A stretch of DNA of 61,711 nucleotides from Alphaproteobacteria bacterium (GTDB lineage Bacteria; Pseudomonadota; Alphaproteobacteria; UBA7985; JAUIBT01), in the NCBI GenBank assembly GCA_030428565.1, contig JAUIDR010000016.1, forward strand, positions 1 to 61,711. The letters are read 5' to 3'. Shown here one piece after another: positions 8,368 through 16,811 of the stretch (positions within the stretch are counted from its first letter, which is position 1; each line of letters begins with the position of its first letter). The position numbers and the translations under genes were made by a program. Under the pieces are notes generated by a model. The model made no database searches. It was given only the letters and a program-made list of their open reading frames with translations, and was not told the DNA's origin.

Positions 8368-8471
8368 GCTAGAGCGTCGGGCCTGGGTGTAGCGCCCGCC
8401 CATCCGCTCTAGCTGATTGATTTCTAACGCAAGTCCATGCCCACTCGTGTTGCCATTCGTTCGCGGCTTGC
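8368..8471. repeat. Solo copy of the 104-bp palindromic element
   Basis: Same length and order as the four tandem copies at 2700-3114, in the same orientation, with the GCTAGAGCG / CGCTCTAGC stem intact and scattered substitutions elsewhere. It lies between the pterin dehydratase and DoxX genes, both on the minus strand. Confidence 0.88.
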
Positions 8472-8488
8472 GCTAGTATACACAAAAA

Positions 8489-8525
8489 CAAAGGCCCTGA
8501 CCGTCACCGATCAGAGCCTTTTTCC
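8489..8525. terminator. Intrinsic terminator, possibly bidirectional
   Basis: The hairpin arms AAGGCCCTGA and TCAGAGCCTT (one mismatch) are followed by T on the plus strand, and by a T-rich run on the minus strand as well. It lies about 100 bases past the minus-strand DoxX gene. Confidence 0.6.
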
Positions 8526-8621
8526 CTTGCCCCGCCTGCCCGCAGCTATCGAGCACGGGTGGAATGTGGCGCGCGTGTGGATTTTTGCGTGCGCGCGGGT
8601 TTTTGCGTGCGCGGTCTGGCG

Positions 8622-9089
8622 TCAGCGCGCGCGCAGAGCGCTATTGCCCTTGGCGAGGAAATACAAGGCCACCATCAACAGCATGAACTGGTAGGAAAAG
8701 CCGCCGATCGGCGTGCCGTCCCTCGGCATGAAGTGGAAGCCTTTTGACCAATGAATCATGAAGATGGCGCCCAGCATAACGGGAATGATCGCCAGCCCTG
8801 CCAAGCGCGTCACCAGATCGCCCAAGGCATGGCGACCCGCGATTGCCAGGATGAAGCCCAAGAAGATGCCAAGACCGCCGGACAACTCAGCCGCTGTGAC
8901 CAGTGATGCCAACAGCGTGTTGCCGCCCAGCATGTTGTTTGCAAACCCCGTCAAGCCGGTCAGTTTGAGCCATCCATAAAAGATGAAGGTCACGCCAAAG
9001 CCAAACCGCAAGACCAAGGGCCCCAGGCCTGCAAAGGGGCTCAGCATGTCGGCCAATGGATTTTGAATGGAAGATGTGTTCTGGGTCAT
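8622..9089 (-). CDS. DoxX family membrane protein
   Basis: A 155-residue protein with four predicted membrane helices. The DoxX pattern is visible: an early Leu-Arg-x-Gly-x-Gly-x-x-Phe-x-Tyr-Gly-x-x-Lys helix, then a Glu in the second helix (AAELSGGLGIFLGF), then a Pro-containing third helix (AGLAIIPVMLGAIFMIHW). DoxX-type proteins occur in oxidoreductase-related membrane complexes, but the role of this branch is not settled. ATG at 9087-9089 is chosen with AGAAGG upstream; the 13 codons before it do not fit the family. It is monocistronic as far as can be seen. Confidence 0.85.
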   Translation of the reverse strand: MTQNTSSIQNPLADMLSPFAGLGPLVLRFGFGVTFIFYGWLKLTGLTGFANNMLGGNTLLASLVTAAELSGGLGIFLGFILAIAGRHALGDLVTRLAGLAIIPVMLGAIFMIHWSKGFHFMPRDGTPIGGFSYQFMLLMVALYFLAKGNSALRAR

Positions 9090-9282
9090 GATCGAAAAGC
9101 CCTTCTGCTTTGCTTGAGAAACCAACAAGCTCCAGGCTTAACTTATGACGCGACAAAATCACCCAACATCGAATCACATGAGCGGAACCGGGCCGTGAGG
9201 CAAAGCATGGCTAACCTCGCCCAAGAACCCGGCACGCCTCATGAATGCGAGCCCAACGATCGCCGCCGCTCATAAATCGCAC

Positions 9283-9317
9283 AAAAAAAGCGCGCATGCC
9301 GGGGAGCACACGCGCTG
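9283..9317 (-). terminator. Intrinsic terminator of the Spy/CpxP-like gene
   Basis: On the minus strand an 11-base stem with two mismatches (AGCGCGTGTGC with GCATGCGCGCT) is followed by seven T. It lies about 50 bases after the stop of the gene ending at 9366. Confidence 0.8.
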
Positions 9318-9365
9318 CCTCTATACAAGAGGGCCAAGTTGGGTTGGCGGGTTAGGGAAAGTGAA

Positions 9366-10328
9366 TTAGGCCTTGGTGTCGCCAGCCTGCGGCAAGAATT
9401 GTTGGAAGCCCCCATTACGCAGGGTCTGCATTTGCTCCTTGGTCAAGGAGTGGCGCAATTCCATCATCAGACCACGGATCTCATGGCGTGCCTTTTGCTT
9501 TTCTTGCGCTGCGGTGCGCAGTTTTTCAGCAATGGCTTCCAGAGCTTGGCGGTCTTCGTCTGACAAGGCGGGATTGTTCAAGATGCGCTCCAAGCCGAGG
9601 CCACCAGCACGTTGTCCGCGTCGATCATCATCGTGGCGGCGCTTGCCGTGACGCCCCCAACGTTCTTGATCGCCTTTGTGACCATATTCATGGCCGCCGA
9701 ACTCATGGCCGCCGAACTCATGGCCGCCAAACTCATGGCCGCCAAACTCATGACCGCCGCGACGATGGTCGCGCATATGACCCCAGAAGCCGGGCTTCTG
9801 ACCTTGGCGGTATTCGCGCTCATCGTCGTCGTCGTCGTCATCCATGTCGCCGTCCATGTCGCCGTCCATGCCTTCATCCATACCATGGCCGCGCATCATG
9901 CCATGGCGCTCGCCCTTGTGACGACGACCCCAGCCGGGCTTGTCGTCGCCGCGCTCGGCCATACGCTCCATGCGCTCGCACATGCGGGCGATGTTATCGC
10001 TGTCGGCTGTGATTTTTTCGATGATGCTCGCCACCAATGCTTGCTGATCGGCGCTCAGATCAAGGCCGCTGGTCAGGTTGGCTTGAAAGGCCGCAATGTC
10101 AGCTTCAGCGTTCTCACCGCAAGCCAGTCGAGCCAGCGGCAGCATGCCGCGACCGCCAGGCCCACCGGGGCCGCGCATATGCACCATCTGTGCCTTGGCT
10201 TGTGCGAAGCCTGGCGCTTGTGACTGCGGTTGATCGGCAAAGCTGGGGCCAGCGAGTGCTAGCACGAGAAACGTTGTGCCAAACAGGGCTGTGCGGCCCA
10301 TAGTGCGAGACCTGGTTGAGTGAAACAT
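9366..10328 (-). CDS. Spy/CpxP-like periplasmic protein with His/Asp-rich insert
   Basis: ATG at 10326-10328, with AAAGGAGA upstream, gives 320 residues. A signal peptide ends near residue 31 (LALAGPSFA). LTxxQ-like motifs occur before and after a long insert: LSADQQAL, LSDEDRQAL and LTKEQMQTL; the motif marks Spy/CpxP-type periplasmic chaperones and metal-resistance sensors. The insert (~105 residues) is extreme: a Met/Gly/Asp stretch with seven Asp in a row, then four GGHEF pentapeptides plus GGHEY encoded by 15-bp DNA repeats at about 9685-9758, then a His/Arg/Asp-rich segment. Spy proteins are normally about 160 residues. The divergent two-component system makes a regulated envelope-stress or metal role likely. 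Metal binding is inferred from composition. Confidence 0.82.
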   Translation of the reverse strand: MFHSTRSRTMGRTALFGTTFLVLALAGPSFADQPQSQAPGFAQAKAQMVHMRGPGGPGGRGMLPLARLACGENAEADIAAFQANLTSGLDLSADQQALVASIIEKITADSDNIARMCERMERMAERGDDKPGWGRRHKGERHGMMRGHGMDEGMDGDMDGDMDDDDDDDEREYRQGQKPGFWGHMRDHRRGGHEFGGHEFGGHEFGGHEFGGHEYGHKGDQERWGRHGKRRHDDDRRGQRAGGLGLERILNNPALSDEDRQALEAIAEKLRTAAQEKQKARHEIRGLMMELRHSLTKEQMQTLRNGGFQQFLPQAGDTKA

Positions 10329-10402
10329 GGGGGAACTCTCCTTTGCTTGCAGCGGATTGTTGGGGAGCTGCGTTGTTGATGGAGATAAATTTGCCTGGCC
10401 TG

Positions 10403-10481
10403 TGTAACGCCAGCGTGTCATCGCATCCGGTTTTTTGTTTCGTTTGTAACGCAAATAAGGCGATTTGTTTCGCTTTGGTAA
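10403..10481. promoter_or_regulatory. Direct-repeat candidate operator between the Spy-like gene and the response regulator
   Basis: Within the 274-base divergent region, TGTAACGC occurs at 10403-10410 and 10445-10452, 42 bases apart (about four helical turns). TTTGTTTCG followed by a TTTG(G)TAA element occurs at 10434 and 10464, 30 bases apart (about three turns). Such phased direct repeats are typical for OmpR-family regulators, and the GTAA core resembles, without matching fully, CpxR-type GTAAA boxes. Confidence 0.45.
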
Positions 10482-10602
10482 AGCCGATTGCAGCGCGCGG
10501 GCCAGGCTTTACATTATAGGCACGGCCTGTTCACCGGCTTCGGTGGATCGCCCTGTTTCAACCGCTCGCCTGCCGGGCCAGCCCAGCCATACGTTGCCGC
10601 CC

Positions 10603-11358
10603 ATGTCCCTAGACACCGCCCATCAAGCCACCATCGTCGCGGTCGACGATGAGACCGAAATCGCCGAGCTGATCGCAGATTATCTTGGCCGCCAGGGTTT
10701 TGAGGTGCTGACCGCCAATTCTGGCGAGGCCATGTTCGACATCCTAAAATCCCGCAGCGTCGATCTGGTGCTGTTGGATTTGATGATGCCGGGCGAAGAT
10801 GGTCTTTCGGTCTGTCGCCGACTGCGCGCTGAACCCGCCTACGCAAACCTGCCGGTCATTATGGTGACCGCCATGGGCGAGGATATTGATCGCATCATCG
10901 GTTTGGAGTTAGGCGCTGACGACTACATCGCCAAGCCCTTCAATCCGCGCGAGCTTGCTGCGCGTACCAAGGCCGTGCTGCGCCGTTCGGCGCGCCCCGA
11001 ACCACAAGCCCAGCCCAACAGTCAAAGCGGCGCGCGCCTCTATGGCTTCGCCGATTGGCGGCTGGACCTGGACGCCGCCCGCCTGCACAACCCCGAAGGC
11101 GCAGAGGTCGAGCTAACCGCAGGCGAATTTAGCTTGCTAACCGCGCTGATCGAAGCCGCGCCGCGCGTGCTGTCGCGCGATTACTTACTGGATATCACCG
11201 CGGGCCGAGAGGCAACGCCGTTTGACCGTGCCATTGATATTCAAATCAGCCGCTTGCGCCAAAAGCTGGAACCCAACCCCAAAGCGCCGCTGTTTATTCG
11301 TACCGTGCGCGGCCAAGGCTATTCCTTCGCCGAGCCCGTCGCCAAACTCAGCGCCTAG
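10603..11358 (+). CDS. OmpR-family response regulator
   Basis: 251 residues: a receiver domain (about 9-122) and a C-terminal winged-helix DNA-binding domain (about 150-245). The phosphoacceptor is Asp59 in LVLLDLMMPGEDG. The acidic pair sits in VAVDDE, the Thr in MVTAMG and the Lys in ADDYIAKPF. The effector has the RAIDIQISRLRQKLE recognition-helix pattern and a final RTVRGQGYSF. ATG 10603 is chosen because the receiver starts directly after it; the frame continues upstream without family similarity. The kinase gene starts 17 bases after its stop, so both are surely one operon. The likely target is the divergent Spy-like gene and its own promoter. Confidence 0.93.
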   Translation: MSLDTAHQATIVAVDDETEIAELIADYLGRQGFEVLTANSGEAMFDILKSRSVDLVLLDLMMPGEDGLSVCRRLRAEPAYANLPVIMVTAMGEDIDRIIGLELGADDYIAKPFNPRELAARTKAVLRRSARPEPQAQPNSQSGARLYGFADWRLDLDAARLHNPEGAEVELTAGEFSLLTALIEAAPRVLSRDYLLDITAGREATPFDRAIDIQISRLRQKLEPNPKAPLFIRTVRGQGYSFAEPVAKLSA

Positions 11359-11375
11359 CTCGAGCAAGCTCTATC

Positions 11376-13070
11376 ATGGACCCCCGCCCCTCTTTCTTTT
11401 CCCGTTTTCGGCTCAGCCCCACTTTGGGTCTGGGCACGCGGGGCATTTTGGCCCTACTGGCTGTCTCGCTGGTGGTGCAGGCGGCGGCCGTGGCCATTTT
11501 CTTATGGGATCGCAGCCAACGCGTCACGCCTGCCTTTCAACGCTTGATCGCGGGACAAGTCAGCGTCGCGGTCGAACGCCTGGATGAAGCGACCCCGACC
11601 CAACGCTTGCGCTTGGCGCGCCGCTATGCCCAGCGCGGCTTGGTCCTTGTTCCCGCCGAACTGCTGCCGGTTGGTGCGGTGCAGCCGGTCGCGGGCGCGC
11701 TCAGTCACCACGATTTGATGGGCTTTAGCCCGCTCATCCAACAGCGATTGGCGGCCCAAGGGCTCGATAGCATCGCGCTTGATTCGGTCTTTTTGAATGC
11801 GCAGACACTGCCGCAACCCTATCTTGAAAATCTATTTGCCGCGCGCTTGCTGCCCCGCCCGCTGGGCGCCCCGCCACCACCACCGCAACCCCTACAAGGC
11901 GGTGATCGCGGCTTTGGACAGACCGGCGATCGCACGCATCCACCCGGACTTTTTGATCAGCGCCATCAACAGTTTCACCAAGACCGCAATCGACGCCACC
12001 GAGATCGAGAGCTTGCCTCCGACCACGATGATGAAGACCGGAGCGACGACCGGGAAGACAACTGGGACGACAACGAACGCCCTTACATCCCGGGCTGGGT
12101 ACGCGATCTGCGCGCGCGGCTCAGACCGACCCCGGCCTTGTCGCTGCAACTTAGCGACGGCAGCCAGGTCTACGCCTTGCTCCACTTTGAAAACAAGGCG
12201 CCCGGCTTGGCGCTGACGCCCTTGCTGCTCATTGGGCTGTTTGCCTTTCTGCCGCTGCTGTTGGCCTTTGTCGCGCTGCTCAAGCTACGCCAGTCGACCT
12301 TGGGCTTGGGTGAAGCGGCCCGCCGCTTTGGCGAGGATTTGGACGCACCCGCGCTCCGCTTAAAAGGCCCCAATGAAGTCACCCAGACCGTCGATGCGTT
12401 CAACGCCATGCAACAGCGCATTCGCGGTCTGGTGGGCGAGCGTACACGCATGCTCGCGGCCATCTCGCACGATTTGCGCACCCAGCTCACCAAGCTGAGG
12501 CTGCGTGCCGAATTCATCGAACCGGAGGGCCAACGCGAAAAAGCAGTCCGCGATATCGAACGGCTCGACCGCCTTTTGGGCCAAGTGGTGCAGTTTGCTC
12601 GTATGGATGCCGGCGTTGCCACGCCAGAGGCCGCCAGCCGTCTGGACGCCGCTAGTCTGCTGCGCGCGCTGTACGACGACATGGCTTGGCAAGATAAAGT
12701 CAGCCTGGAACTGCCACAAAGCCTGGTCTTGAACCAACAGCGCGGCAATCTAGAGCGCGTCTTGATCAATCTGATCGAAAACGCGTTGCGCTATGGCGAG
12801 CGCGCCAGCGTCCGCCTGGAGAGCGCCGCAGACGGGGTCAAGATCACGATAGACGACCAAGGACCGGGTATCCCGCAAGACGAGCTTGCACGGGTCTTTG
12901 AGCCTTTCTATCGCCTCGAATCCTCGCGCAATTTGGCGACCGGCGGCTCTGGCTTGGGCTTGTCCATCGTCAAGGGGCTGGTCGAGCTGATGGGCGGCAC
13001 GATCACGCTCAGCAACCGGCCAGAAGGCGGGCTACGGGTCGCGCTGGTGCTGCCCGACCTGGCGGCCTAA
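11376..13070 (+). CDS. Sensor histidine kinase with His/Asp-rich periplasmic region
   Basis: A 564-residue membrane kinase. TM1 is about 23-43 and TM2 about 279-302, so roughly 235 residues are periplasmic. HAMP follows, then the dimerisation domain with His365 (AAISHDLRTQLTKLRLRAEF), then the ATPase domain with N box (NLIENALRYG), DDQGPGIP, an F box and GGSGLGLSIV. The periplasmic part contains a proline run and, at about 188-235, a stretch made mainly of His, Asp, Arg and Glu. This is unusual for a kinase and mirrors the composition of the Spy-like protein encoded divergently. I infer metal or polycation sensing. It pairs with the regulator directly upstream. Confidence 0.92.
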   Translation: MDPRPSFFSRFRLSPTLGLGTRGILALLAVSLVVQAAAVAIFLWDRSQRVTPAFQRLIAGQVSVAVERLDEATPTQRLRLARRYAQRGLVLVPAELLPVGAVQPVAGALSHHDLMGFSPLIQQRLAAQGLDSIALDSVFLNAQTLPQPYLENLFAARLLPRPLGAPPPPPQPLQGGDRGFGQTGDRTHPPGLFDQRHQQFHQDRNRRHRDRELASDHDDEDRSDDREDNWDDNERPYIPGWVRDLRARLRPTPALSLQLSDGSQVYALLHFENKAPGLALTPLLLIGLFAFLPLLLAFVALLKLRQSTLGLGEAARRFGEDLDAPALRLKGPNEVTQTVDAFNAMQQRIRGLVGERTRMLAAISHDLRTQLTKLRLRAEFIEPEGQREKAVRDIERLDRLLGQVVQFARMDAGVATPEAASRLDAASLLRALYDDMAWQDKVSLELPQSLVLNQQRGNLERVLINLIENALRYGERASVRLESAADGVKITIDDQGPGIPQDELARVFEPFYRLESSRNLATGGSGLGLSIVKGLVELMGGTITLSNRPEGGLRVALVLPDLAA

Positions 13071-13115
13071 GCTAAAGAGGCGACCTAAGCCAAAGAGGCG
13101 GCCTAAGCCAAAGAG
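13062..13115. repeat. Three 18-bp tandem repeats spanning two convergent stop codons
   Basis: Units at 13062, 13080 and 13098 read GCGGCCTAAGCCAAAGAG with two substitutions in all. The first contains the TAA stop of the kinase and the third the stop of the convergent ubiA. The units appear to have been duplicated from the coding end of one gene. Confidence 0.85.
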
Positions 13116-14020
13116 GCAGAAAGAATCGCGATCCAGACCAAAAAGCCAAACTGTACGTTGGATTTGAACACCACAAGGCAGCGCGCTTGATCGTCGATAT
13201 TCGAAGTGCGCACCTGCCAAATCAGATGGCCGCCCGCCACCAACATGAGCAGCAAGAACACAGCTCCAGCGCCCGCGCTCAAGCCAGCTGCCACCAGCAA
13301 CAGCCAGCAGGCCGCATAGAACCCGCTGACCCAAATTAGGGTCTTGTCACCAAACAAAAGCGCGGTGGATTTCACACCAACAATAGCGTCATCGCTCTTA
13401 TCTTGGTGCGCATAGATGGTGTCATAGCCCAGCGTCCAAGCGATGCCCGCCAGATAGAGCAAAAATGGCGGCCAAGACAAGCTGCCATACCAGGCTGTCC
13501 AGCCGACCAGCGCGCCCCAATTGAAGGCCAAACCCAGCACCACTTGCGGCCAATAGGTCACGCGCTTGGCAAAGGGATAGACCGCGACGATGGCTAGCGA
13601 AGCAAAACTTAGCGCGATGGTCGTGGCATTGAATTGCAGTAGCACAGCCAGGCCGCCCAAGGCTTGCAGCCCCATAAAAACGGCGGCTTGCTTGCGCGTC
13701 ACCCGCCCCGAGGGCAAGGGGCGCCCCGCTGTGCGCTCGACCGCGCGATCAAACTCGACGTCGGCCATATCGTTGAGCGTGCAGCCCGCTCCGCGCATGA
13801 AGAAAGCGCCAAGCCAGAAGAGCGCAATGAAAGCCAGCGGTAGCGGTGCAAACTGGTGATCTTGCTGCTGAGAGGCCAAGCTCACGGACCAGGCGCAGGG
13901 CCAGAACAAGAGCCAGGTGCCGACCGGGCGATCCCATCGGCCCAACTGCGCATAGGGGTGGGTCCAACGCGGCAGAAAGCGCAGGAAAGACTGACGAGGA
14001 ATATCGGTATAGCCGGTCAT
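13103..14020 (-). CDS. ubiA: 4-hydroxybenzoate polyprenyltransferase
   Basis: A 305-residue membrane protein, the ubiquinone-pathway enzyme that joins the polyprenyl tail to 4-hydroxybenzoate. Both Asp-rich motifs that bind the prenyl diphosphate through Mg are visible: NDMADVEFD after the second helix, and the YAHQDKSDD segment in the middle. An early Arg-x-Asp-(Arg/Lys)-Pro-x-Gly (GRWDRPVGTWLLFWP) is also typical of UbiA. About eight membrane helices are evident. It is divergent from rsmE, and its 3' end lies in the 18-bp repeats shared with the convergent kinase gene. Confidence 0.94.
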   Translation of the reverse strand: MTGYTDIPRQSFLRFLPRWTHPYAQLGRWDRPVGTWLLFWPCAWSVSLASQQQDHQFAPLPLAFIALFWLGAFFMRGAGCTLNDMADVEFDRAVERTAGRPLPSGRVTRKQAAVFMGLQALGGLAVLLQFNATTIALSFASLAIVAVYPFAKRVTYWPQVVLGLAFNWGALVGWTAWYGSLSWPPFLLYLAGIAWTLGYDTIYAHQDKSDDAIVGVKSTALLFGDKTLIWVSGFYAACWLLLVAAGLSAGAGAVFLLLMLVAGGHLIWQVRTSNIDDQARCLVVFKSNVQFGFLVWIAILSASLA

Positions 14021-14111
14021 GGGGGCTCATTCGTGCTTGCAAGATGTCGTAAGGATAGGCCAGCTTGCTGTTAACTCAAGCATTTGACCCAACAAATAAG
14101 ACATATAGACC

Positions 14112-14897
14112 ATGGCTTCCCCAACATCTGCTTCGGCTGCGCGCCAGCAAAAGCCCCGCGCACGCCTGTTCGTAGACCAAGACTTGAGCGCCGATAGCCG
14201 CTTTGAACTGGATAAAGACCAGAGCCATTACCTGCGCTCGGTCATGCGCGCACAACCAGGGCAAACCGTGCTGGTCTTCAATGGGCGCGACGGTGAATGG
14301 CGGGCCAGCATCGAGGCCGTGGGCAAGCAGGCCGTCACCTTGTGCCTGCAAGAACAGACACGCGTTCAGACAGCAAGCCGCTCGATCTGGCTCTGCTTTG
14401 CGCCGCTAAAGAAAGACACAACCAACTTTGCGGTTGAAAAGGCCAGCGAAGCCGGGGCGAGTCGGATTTGGCCGGTGCTAACGCGTTATACCAATTCCGA
14501 TCGCGTCAAGCTGGAACGCCTGCAGGCCGTCGCCAAAGAAGCCGCCGAGCAATGCGAGCGGCTGAGCTTGCCCCAACTCGAACCCGCGCGCAGCTTGGAC
14601 GATCTGTTGGCGCAGTGGCCCCAAGATCGCCCCCTGATCGCTTGCGCTGAGACGGGCGCGACGCGCCGTCCTTTGTTAACGGCCCTTGAGCAGATCAGCG
14701 ATACGAGACCTGCCGACCAGGGCCTTGGCTTTTTGATCGGTCCCGAAGGCGGCTTTCACCCAGATGAACTAGAGCTGTTGCAACGCCAGCCCTTCGTTAT
14801 AACCGTCAGCCTCGGCGCGCATATCTTGCGGGCCGAGACCGCCGTCGCGGTCGCTTTGGGGGGATTGCAGCTTTTCTTGGAAAGCGCACAGCCCTAA
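14112..14897 (+). CDS. rsmE: 16S rRNA m3U1498 methyltransferase
   Basis: 261 residues. The N-terminal PUA-like domain contains the HYLRSVMR segment typical of RsmE. The C-terminal SPOUT (knotted) methyltransferase domain has the SAM-binding loops LIGPEGGFHPDE and LGAHILRAETA. RsmE methylates N3 of U1498 in 16S rRNA on the 30S subunit. Length is normal apart from an N-terminal extension of about 15 residues. The order ubiA / rsmE / gshA is common in Rhodospirillales-type genomes. Confidence 0.95.
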   Translation: MASPTSASAARQQKPRARLFVDQDLSADSRFELDKDQSHYLRSVMRAQPGQTVLVFNGRDGEWRASIEAVGKQAVTLCLQEQTRVQTASRSIWLCFAPLKKDTTNFAVEKASEAGASRIWPVLTRYTNSDRVKLERLQAVAKEAAEQCERLSLPQLEPARSLDDLLAQWPQDRPLIACAETGATRRPLLTALEQISDTRPADQGLGFLIGPEGGFHPDELELLQRQPFVITVSLGAHILRAETAVAVALGGLQLFLESAQP

Positions 14898-15079
14898 GCC
14901 GCCGACATCGAACCCACCCGACACCCCGAGATCGCGACATTGCGACATCGCAGCCCCTCTCCACCTTCTGGAAAATTGCTGAACCAGGCCTTGCCCTATA
15001 AGCCGCCAGTGTCTATTTGCAGCGTCAATGCCCATCGAGCCCTGCTCAAACGGCGCTGCCCCAGTTAAGGAAACGCCCT

Positions 15080-16450
15080 ATGTCCGGTCCTTCGGCCCCC
15101 GATCTGCGCCCTGTTGAGAGCAAAGATGACCTCATTTCCTATTTCCAAGGCGGCTGCAAGCCCAAGGAAGCCTGGCGCATCGGCACCGAGCACGAGAAAT
15201 TCAGCTTCAACACCAGCAGCTATGAAGCGGTTCCCTACGAGGGCCCGCGTGGGATTGAAGCGCTGCTGACCGGCCTGCAAGAGAGCTTTGATTGGCAACC
15301 TTTGACCGACAACGGCAAAGTTATCGGCCTTCAAAAGAGTGGCTATGGCTCCGTCAGCCTGGAGCCCGGTGGTCAGTTCGAACTGTCCGGCGCGCCACTG
15401 GAAGACCTGCACCAGACCTGCTCTGAGGTCCACACCCACCTTGATGAAGTGCGCAGCGTCGGCTCGCAGCTTGGCATCGGTATGCTGGGGCTGGGCTTTA
15501 CGCCGGTCGGCACGCGCGAGGCGACACCTTGGATGCCCAAGTCGCGCTATAAGATCATGCGCAACTACATGCCCAAGGTCGGCAAGCTGGGCTTGGATAT
15601 GATGCTGCGTTCTTGCACCATTCAGGTCAATCTGGACTTCGCCAGCGAGGCCGACTTCGTTGACAAATTGCGCGTGGGTTTGGCCTTGCAGCCGGTGTCT
15701 ACCGCCCTGTTTGCCTCGTCGCCTTTCGCCGAAGGCAAGCTGAACGGCTACAAATCCTATCGCGCGCGCCTTTGGCAAGATACCGATCCCGACCGCACCG
15801 GCAATCTGCCGTTTGCCTTCGAACAGGGCATGGGCTTTGAACGCTACGTGGACTACGCCCTGGACGTGCCCATGTATTTTGTCATGCGCGATGGCCAGTA
15901 CGTTGATGTCGCGGGCCAATCTTTCCGCGATTTCCTGAAAGGCGACCTGCCTGGCCTGCCGGGCGAAAAACCCAATATGGGTGATTGGGCCGACCACATC
16001 TCGACCTGTTTCCCTGAGGTCCGCGCCAAGACCTTCTTGGAGATGCGCGGCGCCGATGGCGGTCCCTGGTCGTCCATCTGCGGCCTGCCCGCGCTCTGGG
16101 TCGGACTGCTCTATGACGAGACCGCACTGAGCCAAGCCAAGGATCTGATCGCCGACTGGAGCGCTGAGGAGCGGCACGACATGATGATGCAAGTGCCCAA
16201 GTTGGGCCTGCAGACACCCTGGCGCGGCGGCCAGCTGCAAAGCTTGGCACAAGAGGTTGTAGCGATCGCAGAGGGCGGTCTGGAGCGCCGCGCCCGCCTG
16301 GATCGTAACGGCCAAGACGAACGCCGACTTCTGCGCACGGTCATGGAGCGCGCTGAGAGCGGCCGCAACCCTGCCGACGATCTCATTACCTTGTTCCAGG
16401 ATGATTGGCAGGGTGATATCCGGCGCGTGTTTACCGATTTTGCTTATTGA
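15080..16450 (+). CDS. gshA: Glutamate-cysteine ligase, class II (plant/alphaproteobacterial type)
   Basis: A 456-residue enzyme making gamma-glutamylcysteine, the first step of glutathione synthesis. Signature blocks are IGTEHEKFSF near residue 35, GQFELSGAPLEDLHQTCSEV in the nucleotide/glutamate-binding region, Trp-Met-Pro-Lys-Ser-Arg-Tyr, and RGADGGPWSSICGLPALW near residue 325. ATG 15080 has AAGGA ten bases upstream; the frame is open 21 codons further but without similarity. The long plant-type family differs from the enterobacterial GshA. No gshB is in the window; in related genomes gshB often follows yraN, but here it does not. Confidence 0.94.
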   Translation: MSGPSAPDLRPVESKDDLISYFQGGCKPKEAWRIGTEHEKFSFNTSSYEAVPYEGPRGIEALLTGLQESFDWQPLTDNGKVIGLQKSGYGSVSLEPGGQFELSGAPLEDLHQTCSEVHTHLDEVRSVGSQLGIGMLGLGFTPVGTREATPWMPKSRYKIMRNYMPKVGKLGLDMMLRSCTIQVNLDFASEADFVDKLRVGLALQPVSTALFASSPFAEGKLNGYKSYRARLWQDTDPDRTGNLPFAFEQGMGFERYVDYALDVPMYFVMRDGQYVDVAGQSFRDFLKGDLPGLPGEKPNMGDWADHISTCFPEVRAKTFLEMRGADGGPWSSICGLPALWVGLLYDETALSQAKDLIADWSAEERHDMMMQVPKLGLQTPWRGGQLQSLAQEVVAIAEGGLERRARLDRNGQDERRLLRTVMERAESGRNPADDLITLFQDDWQGDIRRVFTDFAY

Positions 16451-16811
16451 TCGCTGTTATCAGCCTGCCTTGCCAACGCGTCTTGCGGACCGGATTCGCC
16501 GGTCCTCGAACGGCACTTGGCGGACAACCTCGCCATCTTTCCATGAACACCGCGCTTTTCCCGGGACAATTCTCGGGACGAATCCCGCGCCAAAGCGCCG
16601 CGTGCGACAGCCAGAAAAGTCGCGAATCCGGCTCGTGCGACAGGCTGGCTGCCCGCTAGACCAATTCGGCCAGTCCTTGCGTCAAATTGGCGATAAACAG
16701 GCCACCGGCACGGCTTGACGGCCCCAAACCATGCGGGCATAAGGACGCTGCGTTTGCAGACCCGGCTCGCAACCCTAGAAGCTTGCCCGCAGACCTTATA
16801 CTGAGACACCG
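16451..16811. other. Intergenic region before the ATP synthase F0 operon
   Basis: These 361 bases hold no convincing gene. They must contain the promoter of the atpI operon, but no hexamer pair stands out. No clear terminator for gshA is seen. Confidence 0.5.

Noticed and set aside
9612-10223. Long plus-strand frame of about 200 codons
   Set aside because: It is antisense to the Spy-like gene; its hydrophobic product arises from the reversed His/Asp-rich repeat codons and it has no ribosome-binding site.
15065-16315. Minus-strand frame of more than 400 codons
   Set aside because: It is the mirror of gshA in GC-rich DNA; the product has no recognisable motif, whereas gshA is well conserved.
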